64,000 bases of DNA, taken from the NCBI GenBank assembly GCA_905236755.1, contig CAJOCR010000003.1:1-64000 (forward strand), given 5' to 3'. Position numbers and translations under genes: made by a program. The notes beneath the pieces were generated by a model that did no database searches, was not told the DNA's origin, and worked only from the letters and a program-made list of their open reading frames with translations. Positions 44,650 to 52,814 of the stretch are shown piece by piece. This DNA comes from an uncultured Prevotella sp. (lineage in GTDB: Bacteria; Bacteroidota; Bacteroidia; Bacteroidales; Bacteroidaceae). Numbering within the stretch: position 1 is the stretch's first letter; each line of letters begins with the position of its first letter.

Positions 44650-46314
44650 ATGAAAAATCTAAAAGTAATATTAGCAAGCAGCTTGCTCTTTATGTCAACT
44701 GCGATGAGTGCGCAGAGCGCATTCGTGGAAAATGCAGCGAAATCTATTTTTACACTTACAACATTTAAACCTGATGGAAGCATTCTTGCGTCAAGTCATG
44801 GAATTTTCATTAGCAACAATGGTGAAGCAGTAGCCGACTGGAAATCGTTCATTGGCGCAAAGACGGCCGTTGTTGTTGATGCCGAAGGACGTTCCATGAA
44901 CGTGGAAAGCATCTATGGTGCCAACGAACTCTACGACCTTTGTAAGTTCAAGGTCAATGGCACAAAAACCCATGCAGCCACTCTTGCCACCACACCATCG
45001 GCAGCAGGCAGCAAGGTTTTCCTCATGGGCTATAGCATAAAGAAGCCACAGAGCCGACTTATGACCGTTAGCGGTGTCGAGAAGTTTGGTGACAACCTGA
45101 ACTACTACAATTTCGATGGCACCACCCCCGACAACACCAACAACTGTCCTTTCGTAAATGCTCATGGTGAAGTAATCGGTTTGATGCAGATATCAACAAC
45201 TACAACAAAGGTGCATGCCACCGATGTACGCATCGTTTCAAACCTCACCACCAGCGGACTCTCCGTCAGTCAGCCTCTTATGAAACAGACAGGCATTCGT
45301 GTTGCCTTGCCTAACAGTCAGCAGGATGCGCTCCTCACCCTTATACTCTCAGGCGAGCAATGCGACTCAACCACACATGCCACATATATCGATGAGTTCA
45401 TGCAGCGTTTCCCTACAGCCACCGAGGGCTACAGCAATAAAGCACAGCTTGAGGTACGTGCTGCCAACTATGCCAAGGCCGACAACATCATGAACGAAGC
45501 CCTGAAGAAATGTACAAACAAAGCCGAGGTACATTCCGACTACTCAAAGCTTGTGTTCGACAAAGCCGTATATCGTGGCGATTCCATCTATCCAAGCTGG
45601 AATCTCGACAAAGCACTCAGCGAAGCCGAGCAGGCCTATGCCATCAACGCTCTCCCAGCCTATCGCCATCAGCAGGCACAGATATATTTCAGCAAGACCG
45701 ATTATCAGAAAGCCTACGATATGTTTATCGACCTCAGCAAGAACGGAATGCACAATAGCGAAGTGTTCTACGAGGCTGCACAATGTAAAGCCCAGCTGAA
45801 GGCCGACGCTAAAGAGGTTCTCACCCTTCTTGATAGTGCCGTAGCCGTATGTCAGAAGCCACTCAACCAGAGTGCAGCCCCTTATGTGCTGGCACGTGGA
45901 TATCAGCTCGACAACATGGGAAAATATCGTGAGGCACTGAAAGACTATTTCCTTTACGACACACTCATGCTCGGCAGAGTAAACGACAATTTCTACTACA
46001 CCCGCTACAAGTGTGAAACCAAGATAAAGCAGTATCAGCAGGCACTCGAAGACATTGCACGTTGCATCATCGTAAACCCACGCGAGGTGACCTACTATGC
46101 CGAAATGGCAAGCCTCGACCTACGAGTAAAACGCTATGATCAGGCCATCGAAGTAGCTCAGCGATGCACACAACTCGAACCAACCTATGCCGATGCATGG
46201 CTCATCCTCGGACTTGCCCAGCGCGAAAAGGGACTTAAAGCCGAATCACGCGCAAGTCTTGAAAAAGCAAAGGAATTAGGCGATAAGCGTGCTGAAGAAT
46301 TTTTGAAGAAATGA
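44650..46314 (+). CDS. Trypsin-like domain (catalytically degenerate) with TPR repeats
   Basis: A 554-residue exported protein with a signal peptide of about 22 residues (ending MSAQ). Residues about 25-210 follow the chymotrypsin/HtrA fold: SSHGIFISNNGEAVADWKSF, then YDLCKFKV, then NNCPFVNAHGEVIGLMQ. The expected His is Lys (ADWKSF where proteases have TNxHxx), and the Ser of GNSGGP is absent (NTNNCPF), so it should not cleave peptides. From about 230 to the end there are TPR-like helices, for example YADAWLILGLAQREKGLKAE. A scaffold or ligand-binding role is inferred. It overlaps the fluoride channel gene by 4 bases. Confidence 0.82.
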   Translation: MKNLKVILASSLLFMSTAMSAQSAFVENAAKSIFTLTTFKPDGSILASSHGIFISNNGEAVADWKSFIGAKTAVVVDAEGRSMNVESIYGANELYDLCKFKVNGTKTHAATLATTPSAAGSKVFLMGYSIKKPQSRLMTVSGVEKFGDNLNYYNFDGTTPDNTNNCPFVNAHGEVIGLMQISTTTTKVHATDVRIVSNLTTSGLSVSQPLMKQTGIRVALPNSQQDALLTLILSGEQCDSTTHATYIDEFMQRFPTATEGYSNKAQLEVRAANYAKADNIMNEALKKCTNKAEVHSDYSKLVFDKAVYRGDSIYPSWNLDKALSEAEQAYAINALPAYRHQQAQIYFSKTDYQKAYDMFIDLSKNGMHNSEVFYEAAQCKAQLKADAKEVLTLLDSAVAVCQKPLNQSAAPYVLARGYQLDNMGKYREALKDYFLYDTLMLGRVNDNFYYTRYKCETKIKQYQQALEDIARCIIVNPREVTYYAEMASLDLRVKRYDQAIEVAQRCTQLEPTYADAWLILGLAQREKGLKAESRASLEKAKELGDKRAEEFLKK

Positions 46315-46670
46315 AAGAAATACTAATTGTAGGAGCTGGCAGTTGCTTGGGAGGCATGTTACGATACATTGTCTCTCAGGCATTAAAGAACATATCAGCC
46401 TATCCCCTTGCCACATTTTCTGTAAACATACTTGGCTGCTTTCTCATAGGTCTGCTATGGTCGTTAAGCAGTAAACACACCAATCTTTCCAACGAGATTA
46501 GCCTATTCCTCATGGTTGGTTTCTGTGGCGGTTTCACCACCTTTTCCACCTTTTCAAAAGAAAGTATCAGCTTGCTATCCTCAGGTCAATACCTTCCCTT
46601 CCTACTCTATTCCATCGGAAGTATAGTCCTGGGCATCCTCGCCGTTGCAATTGGATACAGAATTAGTTAG
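46311..46670 (+). CDS. crcB: Fluoride channel FluC/CrcB
   Basis: A 119-residue four-helix membrane protein that exports fluoride as a dual-topology dimer. The start GAGSCLGGMLRYIVSQAL, the NILGCFLIGLLWSL segment and the GFCGGFTTFSTFSKESI signature, with its fluoride-lining Phe and Thr residues, are all present. It starts within the stop of the TPR gene (ATGA overlap), so it is translated from the same mRNA. I see no fluoride riboswitch in front of that transcript. Confidence 0.95.
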   Translation: MKEILIVGAGSCLGGMLRYIVSQALKNISAYPLATFSVNILGCFLIGLLWSLSSKHTNLSNEISLFLMVGFCGGFTTFSTFSKESISLLSSGQYLPFLLYSIGSIVLGILAVAIGYRIS

Positions 46671-46739
46671 GAGATATAAGTTAGGAGTTAGGAATTAAAA
46701 AGCTGTGTGACAAACTACAGCCGAAAAAATAGAAAAACA

Positions 46740-46770
46740 TTGCGTTTATAAAATAAAATCACTATATTTG
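46740..46770 (+). promoter_or_regulatory. Promoter with no coding gene behind it
   Basis: TTG (46740-46742), 20-base spacer, TATATTTG (46763-46770): one of the best -33/-7 matches in the window, pointing into a spacer that ends in a strong terminator. Confidence 0.65.
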
Positions 46771-46776
46771 CAATAT

Positions 46777-46952
46777 ATAATTTTTGCAGAAAGTTTTTCG
46801 CAAAATTGAGACAAAAATAATTTTAGTCCTAATTTAAATACTGTGAAGTATTTCAGATTAAGTTTGTTTTTCATTGGCTTATCGATTTCGATCGTAAGCA
46901 ATTTAATTATTAAGGAATACAAAAGGGGCACTGTGAAGCGCCCCTTTTTTTT
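46777..46952 (+). ncRNA. Candidate small RNA of about 175 nt
   Basis: A promoter at 46740-46770 is followed by about 175 bases with no good coding frame and then the terminator at 46921-46952. The body holds small hairpins: TTTTGC … GCAAAA near the start and AAATAC-TGTGAA-GTATTT near 46835-46852. A weak frame from GTG at about 46840 (MKYFRLSLFFIGLSIS) would run through the terminator and is less likely. It does not look like SRP RNA, tmRNA or 6S RNA, since the ends do not pair. Confidence 0.5.
46921..46952 (+). terminator. Intrinsic terminator
   Basis: AAAAGGGGC and GCCCCTTTT arms (9 bp) with a T run reaching 46952; it ends the candidate small RNA. Confidence 0.88.
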
Positions 46953-47174
46953 GAACACGGATGCCACGGATAAAGCCGTTTTTGGCTGGTGCCCTTGAGA
47001 TATTTTGTTCGTTATTTTAAGCGCTTTGCGCTTCACAACTCCACCCTTAATGAAATGCTTCAATTTTTTTCCAACTCTTCCCCAACCCTCAATGGTCTTT
47101 ACCCCCCTCGATTACTTCCCTATGGTCAGTGAGTCTTAGACTAATCCCCCCCCGCTTTCTGGGAACAGAAACCC

Positions 47175-47666
47175 TCATAAGGGGAGGAGGTAAAACTTCT
47201 TGTCGCTTTCGCAGAAACAACAAATGGTTACTTCGCCATTATATTTACTTTCCCTTATTGTCTTCAACGCAATTTTTGCCGCCTCATCCTTTGGATAACC
47301 ATACGCCCCAGTGCTGATACAAGGGAAAGCAATACTCTTTATTCCCTTCTCTATAGCAATATCAAGAGCCGTTTTGTAGCACGAAGCCAGTAAGGTAGCC
47401 GCTTTCTCACCTTCGTAGTAATAAATTGGTCCTACGGTATGAATAACATATTTGCAAGGCAAGTTATACGCCCCAGTAATCTTACTCTGTCCCGCTTCAC
47501 AACCACCAAGAGTGATACATTCGTCAAGCAGTCCAGGTCCAGCAGCACGATGAATAGCGCCATCAACGCCACCACCGCCTAACAGCGTTTTATTTGCAGC
47601 ATTAACAATCGCCTCAACATTCAGTTTTGTTATATCACCCACCACCACATTTATCTTTGCATTCAT
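47175..47666 (-). CDS. Macro-domain protein (ADP-ribose / O-acetyl-ADP-ribose hydrolase type)
   Basis: A 163-residue single macro domain that binds ADP-ribose and probably removes it, or the O-acetyl form. The nucleotide loop [20 protein letters not shown] and the second loop [15 protein letters not shown] are intact, including the catalytic-type Asn and Asp. [15 protein letters not shown] is the conserved central strand. It overlaps the upstream lipoprotein gene by 4 bases (ATGA), so the pair is one operon. No ADP-ribosyltransferase gene is nearby. Confidence 0.93.
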   Translation of the reverse strand: MNAKINVVVGDITKLNVEAIVNAANKTLLGGGGVDGAIHRAAGPGLLDECITLGGCEAGQSKITGAYNLPCKYVIHTVGPIYYYEGEKAATLLASCYKTALDIAIEKGIKSIAFPCISTGAYGYPKDEAAKIALKTIRESKYNGEVTICCFCESDKKFYLLPL

Positions 47667-48076
47667 AATAGTTTTATCTTTTTACTTTTTACCCTAAAAA
47701 CTATCGTTTCTTTCCTGCCATATTCAACCTTAGTAGCCTCTGCAAAGTCAAATACACTTCTGTCCACAAAAGAGTATGCAACTAATTTTCCCTTGTTAGC
47801 AAATATAATAGTACAAATATTATCAAAATCCATATGCGATTTAATATCGCCTTCTGAAATAAAGTCCATATCAATTTTCAGATCATCAATATTACGATAG
47901 GGCTCAACAATATAAAGAGAATCCCACCCCTTATTTATTGATAAATCCTTCAAACATATCCTATTGTCATTAACAACAGAATAAATCTCCTTTGACAAAT
48001 CCACCTCTTTCGAGAACGGATTACATGAAGAAACTAATAGCAGCAATAACAAGAAAATAGCATTAATTCTCCTCAT
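47663..48076 (-). CDS. Uncharacterised lipoprotein
   Basis: A 137-residue predicted lipoprotein: [18 protein letters not shown] with lipobox Cys18. The rest is a small domain I do not recognise, with acidic and hydrophobic alternation ([20 protein letters not shown]) suggesting beta strands. It is translationally coupled to the macro-domain gene and has a -7 box about 35 bases upstream. Function unknown. Confidence 0.78.
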   Translation of the reverse strand: MRRINAIFLLLLLLVSSCNPFSKEVDLSKEIYSVVNDNRICLKDLSINKGWDSLYIVEPYRNIDDLKIDMDFISEGDIKSHMDFDNICTIIFANKGKLVAYSFVDRSVFDFAEATKVEYGRKETIVFRVKSKKIKLL

Positions 48077-48108
48077 AATCGTTTTACTTTTAATACAATA
48101 TCCATTTG

Positions 48109-48116
48109 CAAAGATA
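48109..48116 (-). promoter_or_regulatory. -7 box of the lipoprotein/macro-domain operon
   Basis: Minus-strand TATCTTTG. The DNA around it belongs to a 23-bp direct repeat (48121-48143, again at 48200-48222). Confidence 0.5.
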
Positions 48117-48435
48117 GAAAAAATGAGAACAGAATAAAATAAACTTGCTCATTTTTTTGTCGGATGCAAATATCTTTTCAACTTCAGCCTAAAAGATAGA
48201 AATGAGAACAGAATAAAATAAAATTTTAAATGCTTAATTATCCTCTCCTCCCTGTGAATGGATCTACTATAATTCCATTAAATACCCATTGAAAGGAACA
48301 AAACACACACTACTTGTTAATTTGCATTATTTTTTCTTGTTCGTTCAACGGGTATTTTTATATCTTTGCAAAATATAAGCAAAACCCAAATTGACATAAA
48401 CAAAAACAGAGAATATGAATAAACATATAAAAATA
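48117..48435. other. Spacer between divergent genes with a direct repeat
   Basis: AAATGAGAACAGAATAAAAT plus three further bases occurs twice (48121-48143 and 48200-48222), each time preceded by AGATAGAA, so a segment of about 30 bp is duplicated with a 79-base step. The promoter of the phosphoesterase lies at 48337-48368. I see no gene. Confidence 0.65.
48337..48368 (+). promoter_or_regulatory. Promoter of the phosphoesterase gene
   Basis: TTG (48337-48339), 21-base spacer, TATCTTTG (48361-48368). Confidence 0.6.
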
Positions 48436-49257
48436 ATGAACCTCATTCGAAAGATGTTTTTCTTTCTGATTGCCTCCGCTGTAAGTATTATACTGACAGC
48501 ATGCAACACTTTTGATATTCATCCGTATGATGTGAATGTGAAGGGTGAGACATATATTAATGCAAAGAACAAAGTGGAAATTCAAAATCAAACGCTCGAT
48601 AAGGACACTCTAAGATTTGCATGTATAAGCGATTCGCATCAATGGTATTCGGATACACAAGATGCCATAAGCGATATTAACAGACGAAGAGACAGCCTTG
48701 ACTTCGTGATTCACTGTGGCGATCTTACTGACACTGGTACTAACAAGGAGTTTGAATGGGCAGAAAGGGTGCTAAGCAAGCTGACTCTACCCTAAGTGGC
48801 TATGATTGGCAATCATGATTATCTGGGTACTGGCGAGGAATATTATGCTAAGAAATATGGCGCTAAGAATTTCTATATGATTGCAGGAAGGGTGAAATTC
48901 GTGTTCTTAGATACCAACGCAACAGAATATGACTATGTGGCTTCGGTTCCCGACTTGAACTATATACGTGAACAAGGCAGTGTTGACAAAGAGCTTTTCG
49001 ATCGCACAATAGTGTGTATGCATGCTCGTCCTTACAGCGATCAGTTTAACGACAATATAGCAGAACCGTTCGAGTATTACTTAAAGACCTTTTTAAATCC
49101 TATGTTCTGTATCAATGGGCACGATCATTGTTTGCAAATGGATGATTTGTTTAATGACGGGTTGATGTACTATGGGGTTCCAAGCACGAGCGACAGACAA
49201 TATATGATTTTCACAATAACTGAAGAGGGGTACAGCTATGAAGTCGTTAATTATTAG
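48436..49257 (+). pseudogene. Metallophosphoesterase broken by one in-frame stop
   Basis: A calcineurin-like phosphoesterase whose five metal-site motifs are all present in one frame: DSHQW, HCGDLTD, GNHDYLG, MHARP and GHDH. A TAA at 48793-48795 interrupts it between LTLP and VAMIGNHD, where relatives would carry Tyr (TAT or TAC), so a single base change accounts for it. The N terminus (MNLIRKMFFFLIASAV … LTAC) is a lipoprotein signal. The 3' half overlaps the next gene by 20 bases. The lack of other damage suggests a recent mutation, a sequencing error or readthrough. Confidence 0.87.
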
Positions 49258-49921
49258 TATATTATTACTGCTGCCTATAGGCGTGCAGGCTCAAACAAAT
49301 AAGTTGGATAGAATAAAAATGGTTATCGACTCGCTGGAACACGATTCTACATTGTCAAAATACGAACGTAGGGTTGTGAGGCAGTATGTTCGTTGGACCA
49401 GAATGATTCCATCACAATCAATAATTCAAAATGCCGGCAACATGGGTGCCCTTTCGTTGGGTATTGGCTGGGACTACGGCAAGCGTGAACAATGGGAGAC
49501 TCACCTGCTGATTGGTTATATTCCTAAACACGATACCGACAAGACAAGACTTACCATGACCCTGAAGGAGACGTATAAACCTTGGGAATTGAATGTGTGT
49601 AAGGATCTGTATGCTAACCCGCTTACGTGTGGCATTTATCTGAATACTGTTTTCGGTTCTGATTTCTGGGGACGACAGCCATCGCGCTATCCAAAGAACT
49701 ACTATAATTTCCTTTCTACAAAGGTGAGAATTAATGTGTTTCTTGGTCAGCAGATAGCATGGAACATTCCATATACCAAACGAAGAACTCGAAGGAGTGT
49801 GTGCCTATTCTATGAGGTGAGCACCTGCGACTTGTATCTACGTGCCTTCCTAATGGAGAAAAACGTCAGACTGAAGAATATTGTGGGCTTGTCGCTGGGA
49901 GCAAAGATGAAGTTTCTGTAA
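49238..49921 (+). CDS. Exported protein, probable outer-membrane barrel
   Basis: A 227-residue protein with a signal peptide (MKSLIISILLLLPIGVQAQ). The mature part has alternating hydrophobic strands (GALSLGIGWDYGKREQWETH, CGIYLNTVFGSDFWG) and ends in KMKFL, suggesting a small beta-barrel or surface-attached protein. I do not recognise the family. Its start lies inside the 3' end of the phosphoesterase frame, so the two were one operon; the upstream stop codon may reduce its expression. Confidence 0.75.
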   Translation: MKSLIISILLLLPIGVQAQTNKLDRIKMVIDSLEHDSTLSKYERRVVRQYVRWTRMIPSQSIIQNAGNMGALSLGIGWDYGKREQWETHLLIGYIPKHDTDKTRLTMTLKETYKPWELNVCKDLYANPLTCGIYLNTVFGSDFWGRQPSRYPKNYYNFLSTKVRINVFLGQQIAWNIPYTKRRTRRSVCLFYEVSTCDLYLRAFLMEKNVRLKNIVGLSLGAKMKFL

Positions 49922-49933
49922 CTCCCTCCCCCC

Positions 49934-50515
49934 TCATAAGGAGAGGAGTAACTCTCCAAGTGGCATCATAGCATTAATGAGACTTACGGATTGGAATTTG
50001 TGCAAGTCGGTTTTTAGAATTCGGGCTTCACGAATGATGCCCTCATCAAGGAGTTTCTGACGCATGGTGCCACGAAGAAGAGGAGTGTCAGGAGTGAGCC
50101 ATTCCTTGCCATCGAAGAAACAGAGATTGGTATATGAGGTGTCGGTGACGCAGCCGTTTTTTATGATGATTACTTCATCGTAGTCTGGGGCTTTCTCACG
50201 TAGGCGCATAAGGGCGCTGCGGTCTGTGCTCTTCCATGAATAGCTGATGTCGTTGCCTTCGACAATGGCTATGCTATTTATCTTTCGTATAGTGTATGGA
50301 GCAAAAGAACACTCTGCTATTCCGTTCTCATCATACACCACTCGGGCTTTTTGCAAGCCTTGCACATTGGGTATATCGGTAAGCAACTCATGCTCGCCAA
50401 TGGCTTTGCTTTCAGGAAAGAAAGTACGCATGGTGAGGTTAAGCCTTTGAACATGATAGCTGAGGTTTCGCGGCTTACCATTTTCAATACAGATGGTTTC
50501 AACAAACTGGCACAT
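49934..50515 (-). CDS. pabC: Class IV aminotransferase, probable aminodeoxychorismate lyase
   Basis: A PLP enzyme of fold type IV, 193 aa, predicted to split aminodeoxychorismate into p-aminobenzoate and pyruvate for folate synthesis. Visible features are FVETICIENGKPRNLSYHVQ, KARVVYDENGIAECSFAPYT with the likely PLP Lys, NGCVTDTSYTNLCFFDGKEW and TPLLRGTMRQKLLDEG. It overlaps the chorismate-binding gene by 17 bases, which supports PabC over branched-chain or D-amino-acid transaminases. It is somewhat short for the family. Confidence 0.87.
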   Translation of the reverse strand: MCQFVETICIENGKPRNLSYHVQRLNLTMRTFFPESKAIGEHELLTDIPNVQGLQKARVVYDENGIAECSFAPYTIRKINSIAIVEGNDISYSWKSTDRSALMRLREKAPDYDEVIIIKNGCVTDTSYTNLCFFDGKEWLTPDTPLLRGTMRQKLLDEGIIREARILKTDLHKFQSVSLINAMMPLGELLLSL

Positions 50516-51482
50516 ATATTTTCTCTATTACTTCTTGATATTCACTTTCTTCATCGCTCATGGCGGTAATTCCGCCACCAGCCTTATAGTATAGTTGTCC
50601 GTTCTCTTTGTCAACAAATCGAATCATAACGGCACTATCTATATTGCCATCCTGCCACACTCCCATACAGCCTGTATAGAAGCCTCTATCGTAGCCTTCG
50701 GCTGAATGTATTATGGAAACGGTCTTGGGCTTGGGTGCTCCTGTGATTGAACCAGCAGGAAGAAGTTTCATCAACAGTTCACCTGGACGGGTAATATATG
50801 CGGACTGCACCCTCCCACTTATTTCGGAACTTGTCTGTAGTATTGCTCCCCGGTTGGTGGAAATCCTCTCTACATAGCGATAACGGGCTACGTTGACATG
50901 GTTGGCAACCATACTCAGGTCGTTGCGTATGAGGTCGACGATAGTGGCATGTTCGGCTTTCTCTTTCACATTATCCATTAGCTGCTGCTTGGCACAAGGA
51001 ATGGTGGCGTCGATAGTTCCCTTCATGGGATACGAGCTAATAATTCCATTCTGTAGCCGTACGAAGATCTCAGGCGAGAAACACACCAGAGAATTGCGAA
51101 TCCACAAACGATAACGGGCTGTTGTGCGAAGGAATATGTCGCGGAGTGAGAGGTTGGTACTGAGAGGCACCTTGCAGGTGAGGTTCACAAGATAGCTGTT
51201 ACCTGCTTTCTCAGCATTCTGCACAATACTGAAGCTGCGATGATAGGCTTCGGACGATGGTTTTTCGAATTGCCATTCCACATGAGTGGGTTCAGCAGTT
51301 AGCCCTGATGGTACGTTTGAAATTCCACCAAAGCAGAAAAGCATCTCATCTGGCGATATCTCGTCTAAGGACTGTACAATGTTGCGTGTTTTGTCGTAAC
51401 TGATAACAAACACAAATGGCTTGCCTGCCTGCGCAAGCCCATTCATCTTCTCTATCGCTTCCTCCTCGTTCAAGAAATCCAT
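50499..51482 (-). CDS. pabB: Aminodeoxychorismate synthase component I
   Basis: Chorismate-binding enzyme that aminates chorismate for the folate pathway. The C-terminal core shows SYPMKGTIDATIPCAKQQL, EHATIVDLIRNDLSMVANHV, LLPAGSITGAPKPKTVSIIH and FYTGCMGVWQDGNIDSAVMI, all chorismate-site motifs. PAGSITGAPK is typical of PabB. It is 327 aa, with a shorter N-terminal part than long PabB or TrpE proteins. Its 3' end overlaps pabC. No glutamine amidotransferase (PabA) gene is adjacent. Confidence 0.93.
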   Translation of the reverse strand: MDFLNEEEAIEKMNGLAQAGKPFVFVISYDKTRNIVQSLDEISPDEMLFCFGGISNVPSGLTAEPTHVEWQFEKPSSEAYHRSFSIVQNAEKAGNSYLVNLTCKVPLSTNLSLRDIFLRTTARYRLWIRNSLVCFSPEIFVRLQNGIISSYPMKGTIDATIPCAKQQLMDNVKEKAEHATIVDLIRNDLSMVANHVNVARYRYVERISTNRGAILQTSSEISGRVQSAYITRPGELLMKLLPAGSITGAPKPKTVSIIHSAEGYDRGFYTGCMGVWQDGNIDSAVMIRFVDKENGQLYYKAGGGITAMSDEESEYQEVIEKIYVPVC

Positions 51483-51500
51483 AAATCGCTATTTTTTTTG

Positions 51501-51530
51501 CAAAAGTAATAAAAGATTTAATTTTCACAA
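51501..51530 (-). promoter_or_regulatory. Promoter of pabB/pabC
   Basis: Minus-strand TACTTTTG (51501-51508) with TTG (51528-51530) 19 bases upstream. Confidence 0.6.
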
Positions 51531-51902
51531 GCAAATATACTCTGTATAATAGTTCATAATCAAAAAGAAAATAAGGCGCTTTGCACCAAAATTATCTCCT
51601 TCACTTTAATGCTTGCACCAACTTCGTTGACAGCAAGCGCTCAGTCGATGACCTTTGGTTGGCCTTCGGCATAAAATATTTTATGCGCATTAGCGCAATT
51701 TTAGCTGCTTTGCCGCATTTTCGAAAGAGAACCAGCAGACGGTCTCTGACCGTAGTGAATAGTGACTGCGTAGCTGGCTGTTCCCGAAGGGAGAAGTTCC
51801 TTTGACCAACGGGAGAAAAAGCAATTAGTTGCCCTACGGGCAATGTAAAGTTATTCAATGAAAATTTTATATTGTTTTCCAAATATTTTCCGTGACTTTT
51901 AT

Positions 51903-51910
51903 TATATTTG
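51903..51910 (+). promoter_or_regulatory. -7 box of the dipeptidase gene
   Basis: TATATTTG, 23 bases before the ATG at 51934. Confidence 0.5.
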
Positions 51911-51933
51911 TCACAACCTTAAGAATTACGCGT

Positions 51934-52707
51934 ATGAAAAAAATCAAGTTATGGATGATTGCTGCCGTCATAATGGCTTTTGGCAGCACTATTGTAACTA
52001 CAAGTTGCAATAAGAAAAAAGATTCGGTAAATACTACCTCTGAAAAAAGTCAGTTTGTTAATGTTACAGATGTTGTGCCCGATGTGATTCTTGAAATACG
52101 TTACTATGGCACATACAACTTTGTTGGCGCACGTATAGACGGATACGAAGCACCTACAGCATTGCTGACCAAACAGGCTGCTAATGCTTTAAAGGCGGTT
52201 AGCGACGATGTTGTAAAGCAAGGCTACAGACTGAAGATCTACGACGCTTATCGCCCACAAAAAGGTGTTGACCACTTTGTGAGATGGGCTGCAGATGCAA
52301 ATGCCACAGAGATGAAAGAGTATTTCTATCCTGACTTAGACAAGAGCGTGCTGTTTGATCAGGAATATATTATGGCTAAGAGCGGTCACACACGTGGCTC
52401 TACCGTTGACCTCACCCTCTTTGACATGAAAACAGAAAAAGAACTTGATATGGGTGGCACTTTCGATTGGTTTGGTCCAGAAAGTCATCCTGATTTCTGT
52501 GGAAATCCAGAAACAGGCGAATATACTGGCGACAACTCAAAATCTCCTAAAGGACGAAGCATAACAGCACAGCAGTTTGCTAATCGCATGATTCTTAGAA
52601 GGGCTATGCTGAAACACGGATTTAAGCCTTTAGACACAGAATGGTGGCATTTCACCCTTGAAAACGAACCATTCCCAAATACATATTTTGAGTTTGAAGT
52701 AAAATAA
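51934..52707 (+). CDS. D-Ala-D-Ala dipeptidase (VanX/DdpX type), lipoprotein
   Basis: A zinc M15D peptidase that hydrolyses D-alanyl-D-alanine, likely for cell-wall recycling in the periplasm rather than vancomycin resistance, since no vanH or vanA gene is present. It has a signal peptide with lipobox Cys (TTSC, near residue 25). The zinc motif SGHTRGSTVDLTL (SxHxxGxxxD) and the distal TEWWHFTL (ExxH) are present, as is KIYDAYRPQKGVDHF with the conserved Arg. It is 257 aa from MKKIKLWMIA; a start at 51892 would overlap the promoter. Confidence 0.92.
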   Translation: MKKIKLWMIAAVIMAFGSTIVTTSCNKKKDSVNTTSEKSQFVNVTDVVPDVILEIRYYGTYNFVGARIDGYEAPTALLTKQAANALKAVSDDVVKQGYRLKIYDAYRPQKGVDHFVRWAADANATEMKEYFYPDLDKSVLFDQEYIMAKSGHTRGSTVDLTLFDMKTEKELDMGGTFDWFGPESHPDFCGNPETGEYTGDNSKSPKGRSITAQQFANRMILRRAMLKHGFKPLDTEWWHFTLENEPFPNTYFEFEVK

Positions 52708-52719
52708 CTGAACTAAAAG

Positions 52720-52812
52720 TTCAGAAGATATAGGGAGTTATGCCGCGTTATGAATGTGGAATTCACATCAGTCTTCTTCTAACTCCTAACTCTTAAATCC
52801 TAACTCCAAAAT
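52720..52812. repeat. Spacer repeat with GGAGTTATGCCGC motif
   Basis: Contains GGAGTTATGCCGC at 52734-52746 followed by TCTTCTTCTAACTCCTAACT-type pyrimidine sequence, the same ingredients as at 6055-6150 and 12299-12405. Confidence 0.55.
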
Positions 52813-52814
52813 CC

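Larger units (their letters stand above)
46671..47174. other. Spacer with an sRNA candidate and repeat debris
   Basis: Beyond the candidate RNA at 46777-46952, this spacer holds TTAGGAGTTAGGAATTA strings at its start, an AAGCGC-TTTG-CGCTT hairpin near 47020, and C-rich/G-rich repeat sequence near 47145-47190 at its end. No coding frame is convincing. Confidence 0.6.
51483..51933. other. Structured spacer between pabB and vanX-type genes
   Basis: Apart from the two promoters it holds about 250 bases (51600-51850) with open frames on both strands and several small hairpins (for example CGGTC-TCT-GACCG and TTGCCCTACGGGCAA at 51829-51843). The low conservation value of either frame and the hairpins suggest a noncoding dispersed repeat rather than a gene. 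Confidence 0.5.

Noticed and set aside
46777..46952. Identification of the orphan RNA as 6S RNA
   Set aside because: Its length fits, but the 5' and 3' ends do not pair and no central bubble structure can be drawn.
46746..47063. 105-codon open frame on the minus strand
   Set aside because: It runs through a strong terminator and a promoter of the other strand and has no protein features.
51934..52707. Vancomycin-resistance gene
   Set aside because: The enzyme is VanX-like, but no vanH, vanA-type ligase or vanRS genes are nearby; a housekeeping dipeptidase is more likely.
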